A DNA stretch of 51,498 nt from Thermoactinomyces sp. DSM 45891 (GCF_900119485.1 NZ_FPJZ01000018.1:1-51498), one strand, 5' to 3'. Positions 16,826 to 25,747 are shown, counted from the first letter of the stretch. Notes: a model not told the origin generated them from the letters alone. Made by a program: numbers and translations.

Positions 16826-16853
16826 ACACATCCAGCCCATAGTGAATAGAGTA
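16826..16853 (+). promoter_or_regulatory. Conserved promoter-like element of an IALEEL gene
   Basis: GAATAGAGTA at 16844-16853 has an AC dinucleotide 17 nt upstream (16826-16827). It lies 41 bp before the ATG at 16894 and fits AC-N17-CATANNNTA with one mismatch. Confidence 0.45.
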
Positions 16854-16893
16854 GGGGAGAAAAGAAAGATGAAGAGGGTTGGAGGTGTGATAA

Positions 16894-17205
16894 ATGTCTC
16901 AGGCAAATATACCAAATATTTCCCCTGTCATTACAATCACGCGAGATGATGCGGTTAACTTATTACTCGCTTCAATCGCGTTAGAGGAGCTAGGGTTGAG
17001 TCATATTATCAACGCAGAGGGAGAGAAGATTCAGTATATATTAGGTACTCTGCCGGGTATTACGCCAGTACAGAAGCCTACTATTAGCGATCTCTTGGCC
17101 TTAAATGCAAGTGTTCGCGAGACTATACGTGAATTGAGAAGAAAAGAATGGATCCTACAAGAAAAGCTAGAGAGCATTTTAAATTTAGAGACGGGTCCTT
17201 TCTAA
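16894..17205 (+). CDS. Minimal IALEEL-module protein
   Basis: 103 residues; GGAGGTG lies 6 nt before the ATG. It is closely similar to the 99-residue protein just upstream: MSQANIPNISPVITI, LLLASIALEELGLSHIINAEGEK, LGTLPGITP, then LLALNASVRETIRELRRKEWILQEKLESIL. The second helix is rich in alternating charged residues and could form a coiled coil. The stop codon lies inside its own terminator stem. Tandem duplication with the neighbour is the simplest origin. Confidence 0.88.
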   Translation: MSQANIPNISPVITITRDDAVNLLLASIALEELGLSHIINAEGEKIQYILGTLPGITPVQKPTISDLLALNASVRETIRELRRKEWILQEKLESILNLETGPF

Positions 17206-17224
17206 AAAGGGACCTCTTTTTTTT
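17194..17224 (+). terminator. Intrinsic terminator overlapping the stop codon
   Basis: GGTCC(TTT) pairs with (AAA)GGGACC, and an eight-T run follows (17217-17224). Confidence 0.8.
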
Positions 17225-17345
17225 GCTAGAATGGTTGCCTTCACCTTTTATCCTTTTCTGGTTACAATAGGATCATCTAGTTTATAGCGAATACATTAGA
17301 GATGACTCATTTTTTATTCAGAAGAGCGATCTAGGAGTGGAGTCT

Positions 17346-19094
17346 ATGAATAACAAACAGATAGTTCGTATTCTAAGTCAATTGGCTGATTTTTTGGATC
17401 TGGCGGGCGAGAATTCATTTAAAGTATCTGCATATCGAAAGGCAAGTCGTGCTGTAGAAGCGAGTCGGTATGCGATTGCGGATCATTTAGACCGTTTATT
17501 AGAGTTACCAGGAGTGGGAAAAGGGACAGCAGGAGTGATACAGGAGATCGTTGAAACGGGTCAATCTTCTCAGTTGGAACGATTGCGCAATGAATTACCA
17601 CAAGGCCTTCCTGACTTGCTCACGTTACAAGGGGTTGGCCCGAAAACGATCTATACGTTATACAAGGAATTAGGGATTACGAGCCGGGAAGAATTATTGC
17701 AAGCTGCTGAATTAGGTCGAATTCGAGGGCTGACTGGATTTGGAACGAAGAAGGAACAAAAGATCTTAGAGGCAGTAAAGAACTTCGCACAGCGTCCTGA
17801 GCGAGTGCTACGGGTACATGCTCTTCAGATAGCGAGGACGATTGAGAAAAATCTTACAGAACTTTCTCTCATTCAGAAGATGAGTATGGCGGGAAGTTTG
17901 CGAAGGGGAAAAGAGACGGTAAAAGATCTTGATTTCGTTATCGCAACGACTCATCCGGAAGAAGTAGCTGATCAGATTGTCCAACTTCCGTTTGTGAATG
18001 AGGTCGTCAATCAGGGCTCTACCAAAGTAAGTGTGGTCGTGGATGTCGAAGGGATTCAGATGAGTGTTGATTTTCGTCTGGTTACCAGGGAACAGTATGC
18101 AAGTGCTCTCCACCATTTCACGGGATCTGCTGAACATAACATTCGGATTCGACAACGTGCCAAGCAAATGGGTTATAAAGTGAGCGAGTATGGCATCTTC
18201 CATGATGATTCCGACGAAATGATTACTTTTACAGAGGAGAAAGACTTTTTTGCTCATTTACAATTATCTTATGTGCCACCTGAACTTCGGGAAGACCGTG
18301 GAGAGATGGAAGCAGCGGAGCAAGATCAAGTACCTGCTCTGTTCCAACAAGAAGATTATCGTGGGGATCTTCACATGCACTCGCGGTATAGCGATGGTGC
18401 TCATAGTATACGCGAGATGGCCGAGGCGGCAAAGGAACGTGGGTATGAATATATCGCAATCACTGACCATTCCCAGTCTCTGCAAGTAGCAAATGGCTTG
18501 ACGATTACGGATCTTCGCGAGCAGTGGGAAGAGATCGCGAAGGTAAATCGTGAAGTAGAGGGAATTACTGTATTAAAAGGGGCGGAGGTGGATATTCTCG
18601 CTGATGGGCGGTTAGACTTTCCTGATGAAGTACTAGCGGAGTTAGATGTCGTCATTGCCTCCATCCATTCAGGGATGAAACAGGATCGTGAAACCTTAAC
18701 CAGACGATTAGTAGAAGCGATGGAAAATCCATATGTACATATTATTGGCCATCCGACAGGTAGAGTCTTATTTAAAAGAGAGTCCTATGATTTAGATTTT
18801 GATCATATCTTCCAGACTGCCAAAGATACAGGGACGATCCTCGAGTGTAACTCAAATGGGCGCCGCTTGGATCTAAATGATGAATTGCTAAAAAGGGCGA
18901 AAGATGAGTACGGACTTACCTTTACGATTAATACTGATGCCCACTCAGTACCCGAGCTTTCACGCGTAGAATTAGGAATCTCCACTGCCAAGCGCGCATG
19001 GCTTACGAAATCTGATGTGATTAATACGATGGGACTGGACGAATTACAAGAATGGTTGCAGGAAAAAAGAAAGATGAAACGAAAGAAACGTTGA
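17346..19094 (+). CDS. polX: DNA polymerase X family protein with PHP exonuclease domain
   Basis: 582 residues. The ATG at 17346 is preferred over a GTG at 17337 because AGGAG (17333-17337) lies 8 nt before the ATG and overlaps the GTG. Helix-hairpin-helix repeats (LPGVGKGTAG, LQGVGPKTI) precede the nucleotidyltransferase palm, with GSLRRGKETVKDLDFVI carrying the catalytic DLD. The C-terminal PHP domain (from ~345) has the metal motifs DLHMHSRYSDG, ITDHS, and TDAHS. Bacterial PolX fills short gaps in base excision repair and has 3'-5' exonuclease activity. It begins the polX-to-uvrC backbone seen in Bacillus. Confidence 0.96.
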   Translation: MNNKQIVRILSQLADFLDLAGENSFKVSAYRKASRAVEASRYAIADHLDRLLELPGVGKGTAGVIQEIVETGQSSQLERLRNELPQGLPDLLTLQGVGPKTIYTLYKELGITSREELLQAAELGRIRGLTGFGTKKEQKILEAVKNFAQRPERVLRVHALQIARTIEKNLTELSLIQKMSMAGSLRRGKETVKDLDFVIATTHPEEVADQIVQLPFVNEVVNQGSTKVSVVVDVEGIQMSVDFRLVTREQYASALHHFTGSAEHNIRIRQRAKQMGYKVSEYGIFHDDSDEMITFTEEKDFFAHLQLSYVPPELREDRGEMEAAEQDQVPALFQQEDYRGDLHMHSRYSDGAHSIREMAEAAKERGYEYIAITDHSQSLQVANGLTITDLREQWEEIAKVNREVEGITVLKGAEVDILADGRLDFPDEVLAELDVVIASIHSGMKQDRETLTRRLVEAMENPYVHIIGHPTGRVLFKRESYDLDFDHIFQTAKDTGTILECNSNGRRLDLNDELLKRAKDEYGLTFTINTDAHSVPELSRVELGISTAKRAWLTKSDVINTMGLDELQEWLQEKRKMKRKKR

Positions 19095-19097
19095 GCA

Positions 19098-19138
19098 AAT
19101 AGCTCATTTCTATGATTGTGTCATGGAAATGAGCTATT
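19098..19138 (+). terminator. Terminator-like hairpin after polX
   Basis: 13-bp perfect arms (starting AATAGCTC) surround an inner ATGA/TCAT stem. Only a short T-containing tail follows. Confidence 0.65.
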
Positions 19139-19247
19139 CTGTGTTTGCGGGGTAGCCGAAATGAGTTGATTTTGACTATAATAGAGCGATGCCGTATACT
19201 CTTAATCTTATTAATTGAAAGAAAAATAGTAAAAGGATGAGATTATC

Positions 19248-19985
19248 TTGCAATTTCGATATCAGATGGAGTTACTTGTGACGGCCCCTCTTGAAAAAAT
19301 AAGGGAGTATTTGACGAATCCATTTCGTCCCACTACACAGTTGTATACGTTGTTTTTTTATGATCATCAAAAAACGGGTGGTCGGGGTTTGTTTCTAAAT
19401 CATGAATCCTTTTTTAGGGAGCGCGCCTATACACAAATTATGAGAAATGAGCCGGATCACTTTGTTCTTTATCGAAAACAGGGAGCTAGTTATTATGAAG
19501 AGAATTTTCAACTGGAACAAAAAGGAGATCAAGTCCAGATCCAAGCGACTCTAGTTTGGAAAAAGGAATCTTGGTTTTCCCAATTAGCATGGATGATAGG
19601 TAGTTTCTGGTTAAGCCATAAGATGAGAAGCTACTTAGAGCGAATGGCGCTCCAAATGGAAGAATATGCAGTTAATGCGATGCAAGTACAAAAAAAATAC
19701 AATTACCAAGTGCTGCGTATGACGGAACCAGATCTTTCTAAATTGTTTGCGCTTCAAATGGTAGGGATCTCTCTTCATTGGCAAATGTTACTTGCCATTT
19801 TAGCGACTTGCTTTGGAGCGATATGGGCGTTGGATCATGATAACTATGGCTGGTTTTTTACTTTTTCGACCTTGGCGATGGTGTTGGTGACTCGATATTT
19901 AGATCGGTTATGGATTTATCGGTTGTTGGATTTATACTGGCTACTACTTATTGGATTAACGATCAAATGGCTATTTTATTCATAG
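19248..19985 (+). CDS. Predicted membrane protein with SRPBCC-like N-terminal domain
   Basis: 245 residues from a TTG start with AAAAGGATGAG upstream. Residues ~1-130 resemble a START/SRPBCC fold (FRYQMELLVTAPLEKIREYLTNP, then a beta-rich part), a family that binds hydrophobic ligands; the match is by pattern only. Residues ~165-245 contain three predicted membrane helices (LHWQMLLAILATCFGAIWAL, WFFTFSTLAMVLVT, LLDLYWLLLIGLTIKWLF). Its 3' end overlaps the convergent DUF523 gene by 10 nt. Function unknown. Confidence 0.75.
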   Translation: MQFRYQMELLVTAPLEKIREYLTNPFRPTTQLYTLFFYDHQKTGGRGLFLNHESFFRERAYTQIMRNEPDHFVLYRKQGASYYEENFQLEQKGDQVQIQATLVWKKESWFSQLAWMIGSFWLSHKMRSYLERMALQMEEYAVNAMQVQKKYNYQVLRMTEPDLSKLFALQMVGISLHWQMLLAILATCFGAIWALDHDNYGWFFTFSTLAMVLVTRYLDRLWIYRLLDLYWLLLIGLTIKWLFYS

Positions 19986-20425
19986 AGATCGTGTTCCGAG
20001 CCAACTCGAAAACCATGCCTCTTTAATAACGCACTTGTTACACCGTTTCCAGATATCTTCTTTCCTTGAAAATGTCCGTCGTAGATAAATGTACTTCCAC
20101 AGGAGGGACTATTTTCTTTTAAAATAACCATCGTTGCGCCAACTTTTTTTGCTAGTTGTAGGGTATGATTCGCTCCAGCGATAAATTGTTCAGTGACATC
20201 TTCACCTAGCTTGGTTATGACTTTTGCTTTTCCGTCCAAGACATCTTCACCAGATCCTCCTACAATTTCTGCTGGATCTCTAGGTGTAGATAATCCGCCA
20301 GATACTTCGGGGCATACATAGATTGCTTTTTTTTCTGTTACTAATTTCTGTGCGATGTCGGCTAAACTTGCTTTGCCATCATATCGACAGGGAACTCCTG
20401 CTAAGCAAGCACTAATCAGAATCAC
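19976..20425 (-). CDS. DUF523 family protein
   Basis: 149 residues from a GTG start preceded by GGGGTG. It shows the DUF523 signature: ISACLAGVPCRYDG at the N-terminus, VCPEVSGGLSTPRDPAEI, and KENSPSCGS with a conserved Cys pair. The conserved cysteines suggest an iron-sulfur or metal cofactor, but the family's biochemical role is not established. It is a single cytosolic domain of usual length, tail-to-tail with the preceding membrane protein gene. Confidence 0.88.
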   Translation of the reverse strand: MILISACLAGVPCRYDGKASLADIAQKLVTEKKAIYVCPEVSGGLSTPRDPAEIVGGSGEDVLDGKAKVITKLGEDVTEQFIAGANHTLQLAKKVGATMVILKENSPSCGSTFIYDGHFQGKKISGNGVTSALLKRHGFRVGSEHDLYE

Positions 20426-20523
20426 TGGTTACACCCCTTTTTCCATCATTTACATGATACAGATAGAGTGCATCATAAAACAAGACTTAGTCCATGGACC
20501 AAGCCTTGTTAATACGAGATACC

Positions 20524-20862
20524 CTATGATCCTACTCGATCTTTGATGGTGGGTGAAAATAGATCGACAATCCCGATGACAAGTGCTGCCACGATTGCGC
20601 TAAAGACACCAATCTCAAAGCCGTTTACGATCATGGAGGTTATATATAGCACGACGACCGTACTAATAAACCCAACAATTCCTCTGCCATACGGTGAAAT
20701 TCGCTCTCCAAACAGCATTTCCATTAACCAACCGAGAAGAGCGATAAAGAGGGCAGCGATAATAGCGGTGCCGAAACCAGAAATTCTGAATCCTGGAACC
20801 AAAGCAGCAACAATCATTAAAACGATGACTGATACGATAAAACGGACGATATGACGAATCAT
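20524..20862 (-). CDS. Four-TM holin-like family protein (YvlD/phage holin superfamily IV type)
   Basis: 112 residues from the ATG at 20862, with AGGAGG 8 nt upstream; the frame is open further but without a ribosome site. Four hydrophobic helices are visible (IVRFIVSVIVLMIVAALVPG; FGTAIIAALFIALLGWLMEML; IVGFISTVVVLYITSMIV; VFSAIVAALVIGIVDLF), with the FRI(S)GF and SPYGRGIVGF loops typical of this family. Chromosomal members are not tied to a prophage, and no phage genes surround it here. The role may be envelope-related but is unproven. Confidence 0.85.
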   Translation of the reverse strand: MIRHIVRFIVSVIVLMIVAALVPGFRISGFGTAIIAALFIALLGWLMEMLFGERISPYGRGIVGFISTVVVLYITSMIVNGFEIGVFSAIVAALVIGIVDLFSPTIKDRVGS

Positions 20863-21049
20863 AATCCATCCTCCTAATACATGATTGGCCTTAGTATGCA
20901 CAGATAATGGTTTTTCAAACATAAGAAAATGTGAGATGGGGAAGAGTTTGAATTCATTCGATTATGGGTAAGGAATGATGTTAAGCTGTCATGAAAATGA
21001 GCGGAAAAATGATATACTAAAGTTGTTTGCTTGAAGGGAGTGTACGGTT

Positions 21050-23401
21050 TTGTCTGATTGGACACAGAAGACGTTAGAGTTTATGGAAGTAAAAGAAATG
21101 GTAAAATATTACTCTTCCTCTGATTTGGGAAAGTCACTAATTGATGACATAGAGCCTTCTGATGACTGGCAACAAGTATCAGAGCGTCTACATATAACTT
21201 CCGAGGGAATAGAACTTCTTCGTCTGAAGGGAGATGTCACTCTCGGTGGAATTCGTGATATCCGTTCTTTTGTTCGTAGGGCAGAGATTGGTGGATTATT
21301 AAATGAGGCTGAATTGCTTGATATTGGTAGTACGATCCATGCTGGACGGAAGATCAAGACTATGCTCAGACAGTTGGACGAAGAAATAGCGCCACTTAGC
21401 CGTTTGCGCGGGCTAACGGAGCAGATCGAAAGCTTGGAACATATTGACACAGAGATTGCGAATAGTATTGATGACCAAGGTTTTGTACGGGACTCTGCTA
21501 GTAGTGAGTTGCGACGTGTGAGACAGGCGATTGGCACGATTCGCTCTCGCATTCAATCAACTCTGCAAAATCTACTCCGGAATTCCAACACTCAGAAAAT
21601 GTTACAGGAGTCTATTATTACACAGCGTTACGATCGTTATGTGATTCCCGTAAAAGCAGAGTATCGAGGATCTTTTCATGGGATTGTACACGATCAATCT
21701 TCGTCTGGAGCTACTCTGTTTATTGAACCAGAGGCAGTTGTACAACTTAATAACCAATTGCGAGAACAGGAGTTAGCAGAGGAACGAGAAGTAGAAAAGA
21801 TTTTGTATCAACTTACGCAGATGATCGCAGAATCAGTTGAGCCTTTACGATTAAACTTGGATATCTTAGCTCAATTAGACTTTACCGTAGCAAAAGCACA
21901 GTTTGCCCGTGCGATGAAAGCGATTGTACCGAAATTATCTCAAGATCGAACGCTTGTCTTAAAAAAAGCACGTCATCCGCTTATTGCTAAGGATACAGTC
22001 GTGCCAATCGATGTGGAGATGGGACAGGCTCATCAAGCGGTCATCATTACAGGACCGAATACAGGTGGGAAAACGGTCAGCTTAAAGACGATCGGACTCT
22101 TTGCCTTAATGACTCAAGCTGGATTCCCCATCTTAGCAGAAGAAGAGAGCCAGATGCCTATTTATAGTGGTGTATTCGCTGATATTGGGGATGAACAGAG
22201 TATTGAGCAGAGTTTGAGTACTTTTTCTTCTCATATGACGAATATCATCCGTATTTTAACGGAGATCGATCACGAAAGCTTAGTATTATTTGATGAGCTC
22301 GGTGCGGGTACAGATCCAACAGAAGGGGCTGCGCTTGCTATCTCGATCTTAGAGCACTGTATTGGATTGGGTGCGGCTGTGGTGGCTACTACGCATTATA
22401 GTGAACTGAAACTATTTGCTCATACGCACCCCCGCACGGTAAATGCAAGTGTAGAGTTTGATGTGGAAACGCTTCGACCTACTTATCGTCTCCTAATAGG
22501 AGTGCCGGGGAAAAGTAACGCATTTGCGATCTCTAAGCGTTTAGGCCTTCCATCCTACTTGATCGAAGAGGCTAGATCACATATCTCCAGTGATGACAGT
22601 CGCTTGGAGGAGATGATTACCACTCTTACGTCAGAGCGAAAAGCCACAGAAGATGCGAGAAGGGATGCTGACCGGTTGCGAACCGAGGCAGAAGAAATTC
22701 ATCAAGGTCTTGAAGCGAAATTGCAGGCATGGGAAGAGGAAAAAACGCAGATTCGTGAAAAGGCTAGGCTGGAAGCAAGACAAATTATTAGTCATGCGGA
22801 ACGCGAGGCGGATGAAGTATTGAAGAAACTTCGCGAATGGGCAAAGGCTCGTCCACAGGAATTAAAAGAGCATGAACTGATTGAAACACGTAAACGTCTA
22901 GGTGCTGCGATACCTGATTTAGAGTTGCACCGTAGGCCGACAACGAAGAAGTCAGGCGAGAAATTAGTGGTGGGAGATGAAGTATTTGTTGCTAGTTTGG
23001 GCCAAAAAGGCGCGATCGTAGAAGTGCTAAGCGACAAGGAGTTTCAAGTGCAGATTGGCGCTTTGAAAATGAAATTGAAACGAGATCAACTAGAGAAGCG
23101 AGAAAGCAAACAACAACCTCAACCCAAATCCACTTCCTCCATCAGTCGCAAAGCAGATGTCCGCCCAGAGCTTGATTTGCGAGGGCATCTCGTAGAAGAA
23201 GCCATTATGGAGATTGATCGGTATCTCGATCACGCGATCCTAGCCGGCTATAAACAGGTTCACCTCATCCATGGTAAAGGCACGGGAGCCCTCCGCACAG
23301 GCGTTCAACAATTTCTCCGTTCCCACCGTAATGTTAAGTCATTTCGACTTGGAAGTATGGGGGAAGGCGGCTCTGGCGTAACTGTTGTCGAGATTCAGTA
23401 A
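21050..23401 (+). CDS. mutS2: MutS2 endonuclease/ATPase
   Basis: 783 residues from a TTG start preceded by AAGGGAGTG. The core and clamp helices come first. The ATPase domain has Walker A GPNTGGKT at ~335, a signature region with IGDEQSIEQSLSTFSSHM, Walker B VLFDELGAGTDPTEG and ATTHYSELK. A coiled coil rich in Glu/Arg follows at ~520-600, and a C-terminal Smr domain (from ~708: LDLRGHLVEEA, HGKGTGALR) carries nuclease activity. MutS2 limits recombination and rescues collided ribosomes in B. subtilis. TATACT at 21013-21018 is a likely -10. A 27-codon gene follows after 13 bp. Confidence 0.97.
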   Translation: MSDWTQKTLEFMEVKEMVKYYSSSDLGKSLIDDIEPSDDWQQVSERLHITSEGIELLRLKGDVTLGGIRDIRSFVRRAEIGGLLNEAELLDIGSTIHAGRKIKTMLRQLDEEIAPLSRLRGLTEQIESLEHIDTEIANSIDDQGFVRDSASSELRRVRQAIGTIRSRIQSTLQNLLRNSNTQKMLQESIITQRYDRYVIPVKAEYRGSFHGIVHDQSSSGATLFIEPEAVVQLNNQLREQELAEEREVEKILYQLTQMIAESVEPLRLNLDILAQLDFTVAKAQFARAMKAIVPKLSQDRTLVLKKARHPLIAKDTVVPIDVEMGQAHQAVIITGPNTGGKTVSLKTIGLFALMTQAGFPILAEEESQMPIYSGVFADIGDEQSIEQSLSTFSSHMTNIIRILTEIDHESLVLFDELGAGTDPTEGAALAISILEHCIGLGAAVVATTHYSELKLFAHTHPRTVNASVEFDVETLRPTYRLLIGVPGKSNAFAISKRLGLPSYLIEEARSHISSDDSRLEEMITTLTSERKATEDARRDADRLRTEAEEIHQGLEAKLQAWEEEKTQIREKARLEARQIISHAEREADEVLKKLREWAKARPQELKEHELIETRKRLGAAIPDLELHRRPTTKKSGEKLVVGDEVFVASLGQKGAIVEVLSDKEFQVQIGALKMKLKRDQLEKRESKQQPQPKSTSSISRKADVRPELDLRGHLVEEAIMEIDRYLDHAILAGYKQVHLIHGKGTGALRTGVQQFLRSHRNVKSFRLGSMGEGGSGVTVVEIQ

Positions 23402-23414
23402 AGGAGCGAACTGG

Positions 23415-23498
23415 ATGGAACATCTTCCGAAGATCTTGATTCCCATTGCGATCGCCTTCTTGGCGGTAGGGATATATTGGTTTTTTAAATATGCTTGA
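23415..23498 (+). CDS. 27-residue single-TM peptide downstream of mutS2
   Basis: ATG at 23415 with AAAGGAG 9 nt upstream and a TGA at 23496-23498. The peptide starts MEHLPK, has one hydrophobic stretch (ILIPIAIAFLAVGIYWFF) and ends KYA. It sits 13 bp after mutS2 and just before an intrinsic terminator, so it is on the mutS2 mRNA. The good ribosome site, membrane-helix composition and position argue for a real gene. Function unknown. Confidence 0.65.
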   Translation: MEHLPKILIPIAIAFLAVGIYWFFKYA

Positions 23499-23499
23499 G

Positions 23500-23536
23500 A
23501 AAAGACACCTTCTGTTTAAAGAGGGTGTCTTTTCTT
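23500..23536 (+). terminator. Intrinsic terminator after mutS2 and the 27-codon gene
   Basis: A 10-bp stem (AAAAGACACC / GGTGTCTTTT) with inner pairing, followed by a T-rich tail. Confidence 0.85.
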
Positions 23537-23710
23537 TATGTGACGACTCACTCTGTCCACGTCTTTTTATAAATAAATCCCTATTGGGATAAGCTAATTA
23601 TGATTCATTAAAAATATAAGTATACCTAAATAAAAACAAAAACATTATTCTTTACAACTTAAATAGATGGGAGTATGATAAGCGAATTAGCATTTTAATA
23701 ATAGGATTTA

Positions 23711-23828
23711 GCCGCTTAATCCGTCTTATAAAAGGAGCGGGGGAACCAAACTTGGGGTGAATCCTTAGTATCGTCTAAGGTAGGGTTACTCTCATAATCC
23801 GAATCCGTCAGCTAACCTCGTAAGCGCA
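23711..23828 (+). ncRNA. Cyclic di-AMP riboswitch (ydaO-yuaA type)
   Basis: The conserved blocks of the family appear in order: GCCGCTTAATCCG, AAAGGAGCGGGGGAACC, CTTGGGGTGAATCC, a variable stem, AGGGTTACTCT, then CCGAATCCGTCAGCTAACC and TCGTAAGCG. P1 forms between CGCTTA (23713-23718) and TAAGCG (23821-23826). In B. subtilis this class binds c-di-AMP and turns off K+ uptake genes; here a KimA gene starts 21 bp later. No terminator hairpin fits between P1 and the start codon. The ribosome site lies only 5 nt beyond P1. Confidence 0.93.
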
Positions 23829-23849
23829 CATGGGAGGAATAGAAAAAAC

Positions 23850-25679
23850 ATGCTTTCTAAGTTGAAAAGACTTTTAATAGGTAAACCCTTGCAGTCAAAT
23901 GAACTACATAATCGAAAACTTAACAATTTAAAAGCGTTAGCGATTCTTTCTTCAGATGCTCTTTCCTCGGTGGCCTATGGTCCTGAGCAGATCTTGCTAG
24001 TCCTTGCGACGATGAGCGTACTTGCTTTCTGGTATTCGATTCCCATTGCTGTGGGAGTTTTGATCTTACTAGCTGTTCTGATTTTGTCATACAGACAGAT
24101 TATCTACGCATACCCAAGTGGCGGAGGAGCATATATGGTGGCGAAGGAAAACCTCGGTACCAATTATGGTTTGATAGCCGGAGGTTCTTTGCTCGTTGAC
24201 TATATTTTAACCGTTGCGGTTAGTGTTTCCGCAGGGACGGATGCCATTACTTCAGCATTCCCTGTGTTACATCCGTATACCGTACAGATCGCAATTTTAT
24301 TAGTTGCACTCATTACATTGTTAAACTTACGGGGATTAACTGAATCGGCTTCCATTTTGGCGTATCCAGTTTATTTATTTGTTCTGGCACTTGTGATCGT
24401 AATCATTGCGGGGATCTTTCAGATCTTGACGGGACATGCTACAACAACTGCACACACTGCTATTGGAACGCCTGTAATGGGAATTAGTTTCTTCTTACTG
24501 CTAAAGGCGTTTTCATCGGGGTGTTCGGCTTTAACCGGAGTCGAGGCGATCTCTAATGCGATTCCAAACTTTAAAGAACCTGCTCCAAGAAATGCAGCCT
24601 TTACTTTGACGTGTATGGGGATTATTTTAGCTGTACTTTTCTCTGGTATTGTCTTTTTAGCATATTGGTATGGAATTGCACCTTCCGGGAAAGAGACTGT
24701 TATGTCGCAGCTAAGCGCCTCCATTTTCGGAAGAGACATTATGTATTACTTCGTCCAGGCTACGACTGCATTGATCTTAGTTTTAGCGGCAAACACAGGA
24801 TTTTCAGCATTTCCACTTCTTGCGTACAATTTAGCAAAAGATAAGTATATGCCTAGAGCCTTTACTGCTAGAGGAGATCGTTTGGGATACTCAAACGGGA
24901 TTATTACCTTAGGCATGGCGTCGATTTTCCTGATTATCATATTTAAAGGAAAGACGGAGAGTTTAATTCCACTCTATGCAGTGGGGGTATTTATCCCTTT
25001 TGCTTTATCACAAACAGGAATGATTTTTAAATGGCTTCGTACGAAACCAAGAAGTTGGGGCTGGAAATTCTCAGTTAATCTATTAGGAGCACTGATCTGC
25101 TATCTCATCCTAGCTATCTTCTTTGTTACAAAATTTGGTCAGGTATGGCTTTCTTTAATCTTCGTTCCGGTTGTCGTATTTATTTTCCATCAGATCCACC
25201 GACATTATGTGGCTGTAGCAGAGCAGTTACGGATTGACGACTCTGTAAAAGTGATGAGCCTAGCAAAAACAGGCAATCTGGTGATTATCCCTGTGTCGGG
25301 GATTACAACGGTGGTGGAAAAATCGCTGCTTTATGCAAAGTCCATATCCAAAGATGCAGTAGCGGTTTATATCGGGTATAGCCATGAGAGTATTGAAAAG
25401 ATGAAGAGGGATTGGGAAGCATGGGAAACAGGGGTGCAACTTATCACAGTGTATTCTCCTTATCGTGGTGTTATCAGACCTCTAGGTGATTTTCTAGAGG
25501 CGATGAGAGAAAAAGCGGATCAAAGTGGTTCGGCGATGACGGTTATCATGCCGCAGTTTTTGACGAAGAAATGGTGGCATCGTTTGCTTCATAACCAATC
25601 TGGTTTACTTATCATTGCTTACTTGCTCAAAGTTAAAAACGTGCATATCACGATTGTGCCATATCAATTGAAAAAGTAA
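23850..25679 (+). CDS. kimA: KimA-type high-affinity potassium importer (YdaO)
   Basis: 609 residues; GGGAGGA lies 11 nt before the ATG. It is an APC-superfamily transporter with about 12 hydrophobic helices in residues ~25-470, including the family-typical LAILSSDALSSVAYGPEQILL and YPSGGGAYMVA segments. A cytosolic C-terminal domain from ~475 (NLVIIPVSGITTVVEKSLLYAKSIS) has a universal-stress-protein-like fold. B. subtilis KimA is a K+/H+ symporter inhibited by c-di-AMP. The upstream c-di-AMP riboswitch supports the assignment and implies low expression when potassium is abundant. Confidence 0.95.
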   Translation: MLSKLKRLLIGKPLQSNELHNRKLNNLKALAILSSDALSSVAYGPEQILLVLATMSVLAFWYSIPIAVGVLILLAVLILSYRQIIYAYPSGGGAYMVAKENLGTNYGLIAGGSLLVDYILTVAVSVSAGTDAITSAFPVLHPYTVQIAILLVALITLLNLRGLTESASILAYPVYLFVLALVIVIIAGIFQILTGHATTTAHTAIGTPVMGISFFLLLKAFSSGCSALTGVEAISNAIPNFKEPAPRNAAFTLTCMGIILAVLFSGIVFLAYWYGIAPSGKETVMSQLSASIFGRDIMYYFVQATTALILVLAANTGFSAFPLLAYNLAKDKYMPRAFTARGDRLGYSNGIITLGMASIFLIIIFKGKTESLIPLYAVGVFIPFALSQTGMIFKWLRTKPRSWGWKFSVNLLGALICYLILAIFFVTKFGQVWLSLIFVPVVVFIFHQIHRHYVAVAEQLRIDDSVKVMSLAKTGNLVIIPVSGITTVVEKSLLYAKSISKDAVAVYIGYSHESIEKMKRDWEAWETGVQLITVYSPYRGVIRPLGDFLEAMREKADQSGSAMTVIMPQFLTKKWWHRLLHNQSGLLIIAYLLKVKNVHITIVPYQLKK

Positions 25680-25747
25680 TGCAGTTTGAAAGATGAACAA
25701 GTGGGAATGAATAAGGTAGTTCAACTCATATTATAGGAGGCTTTCCC

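Noticed and set aside
20524..20862. Prophage remnant suggested by the holin-like protein
   Set aside because: No endolysin, tail or integrase genes are nearby, and chromosomal members of this family are common.
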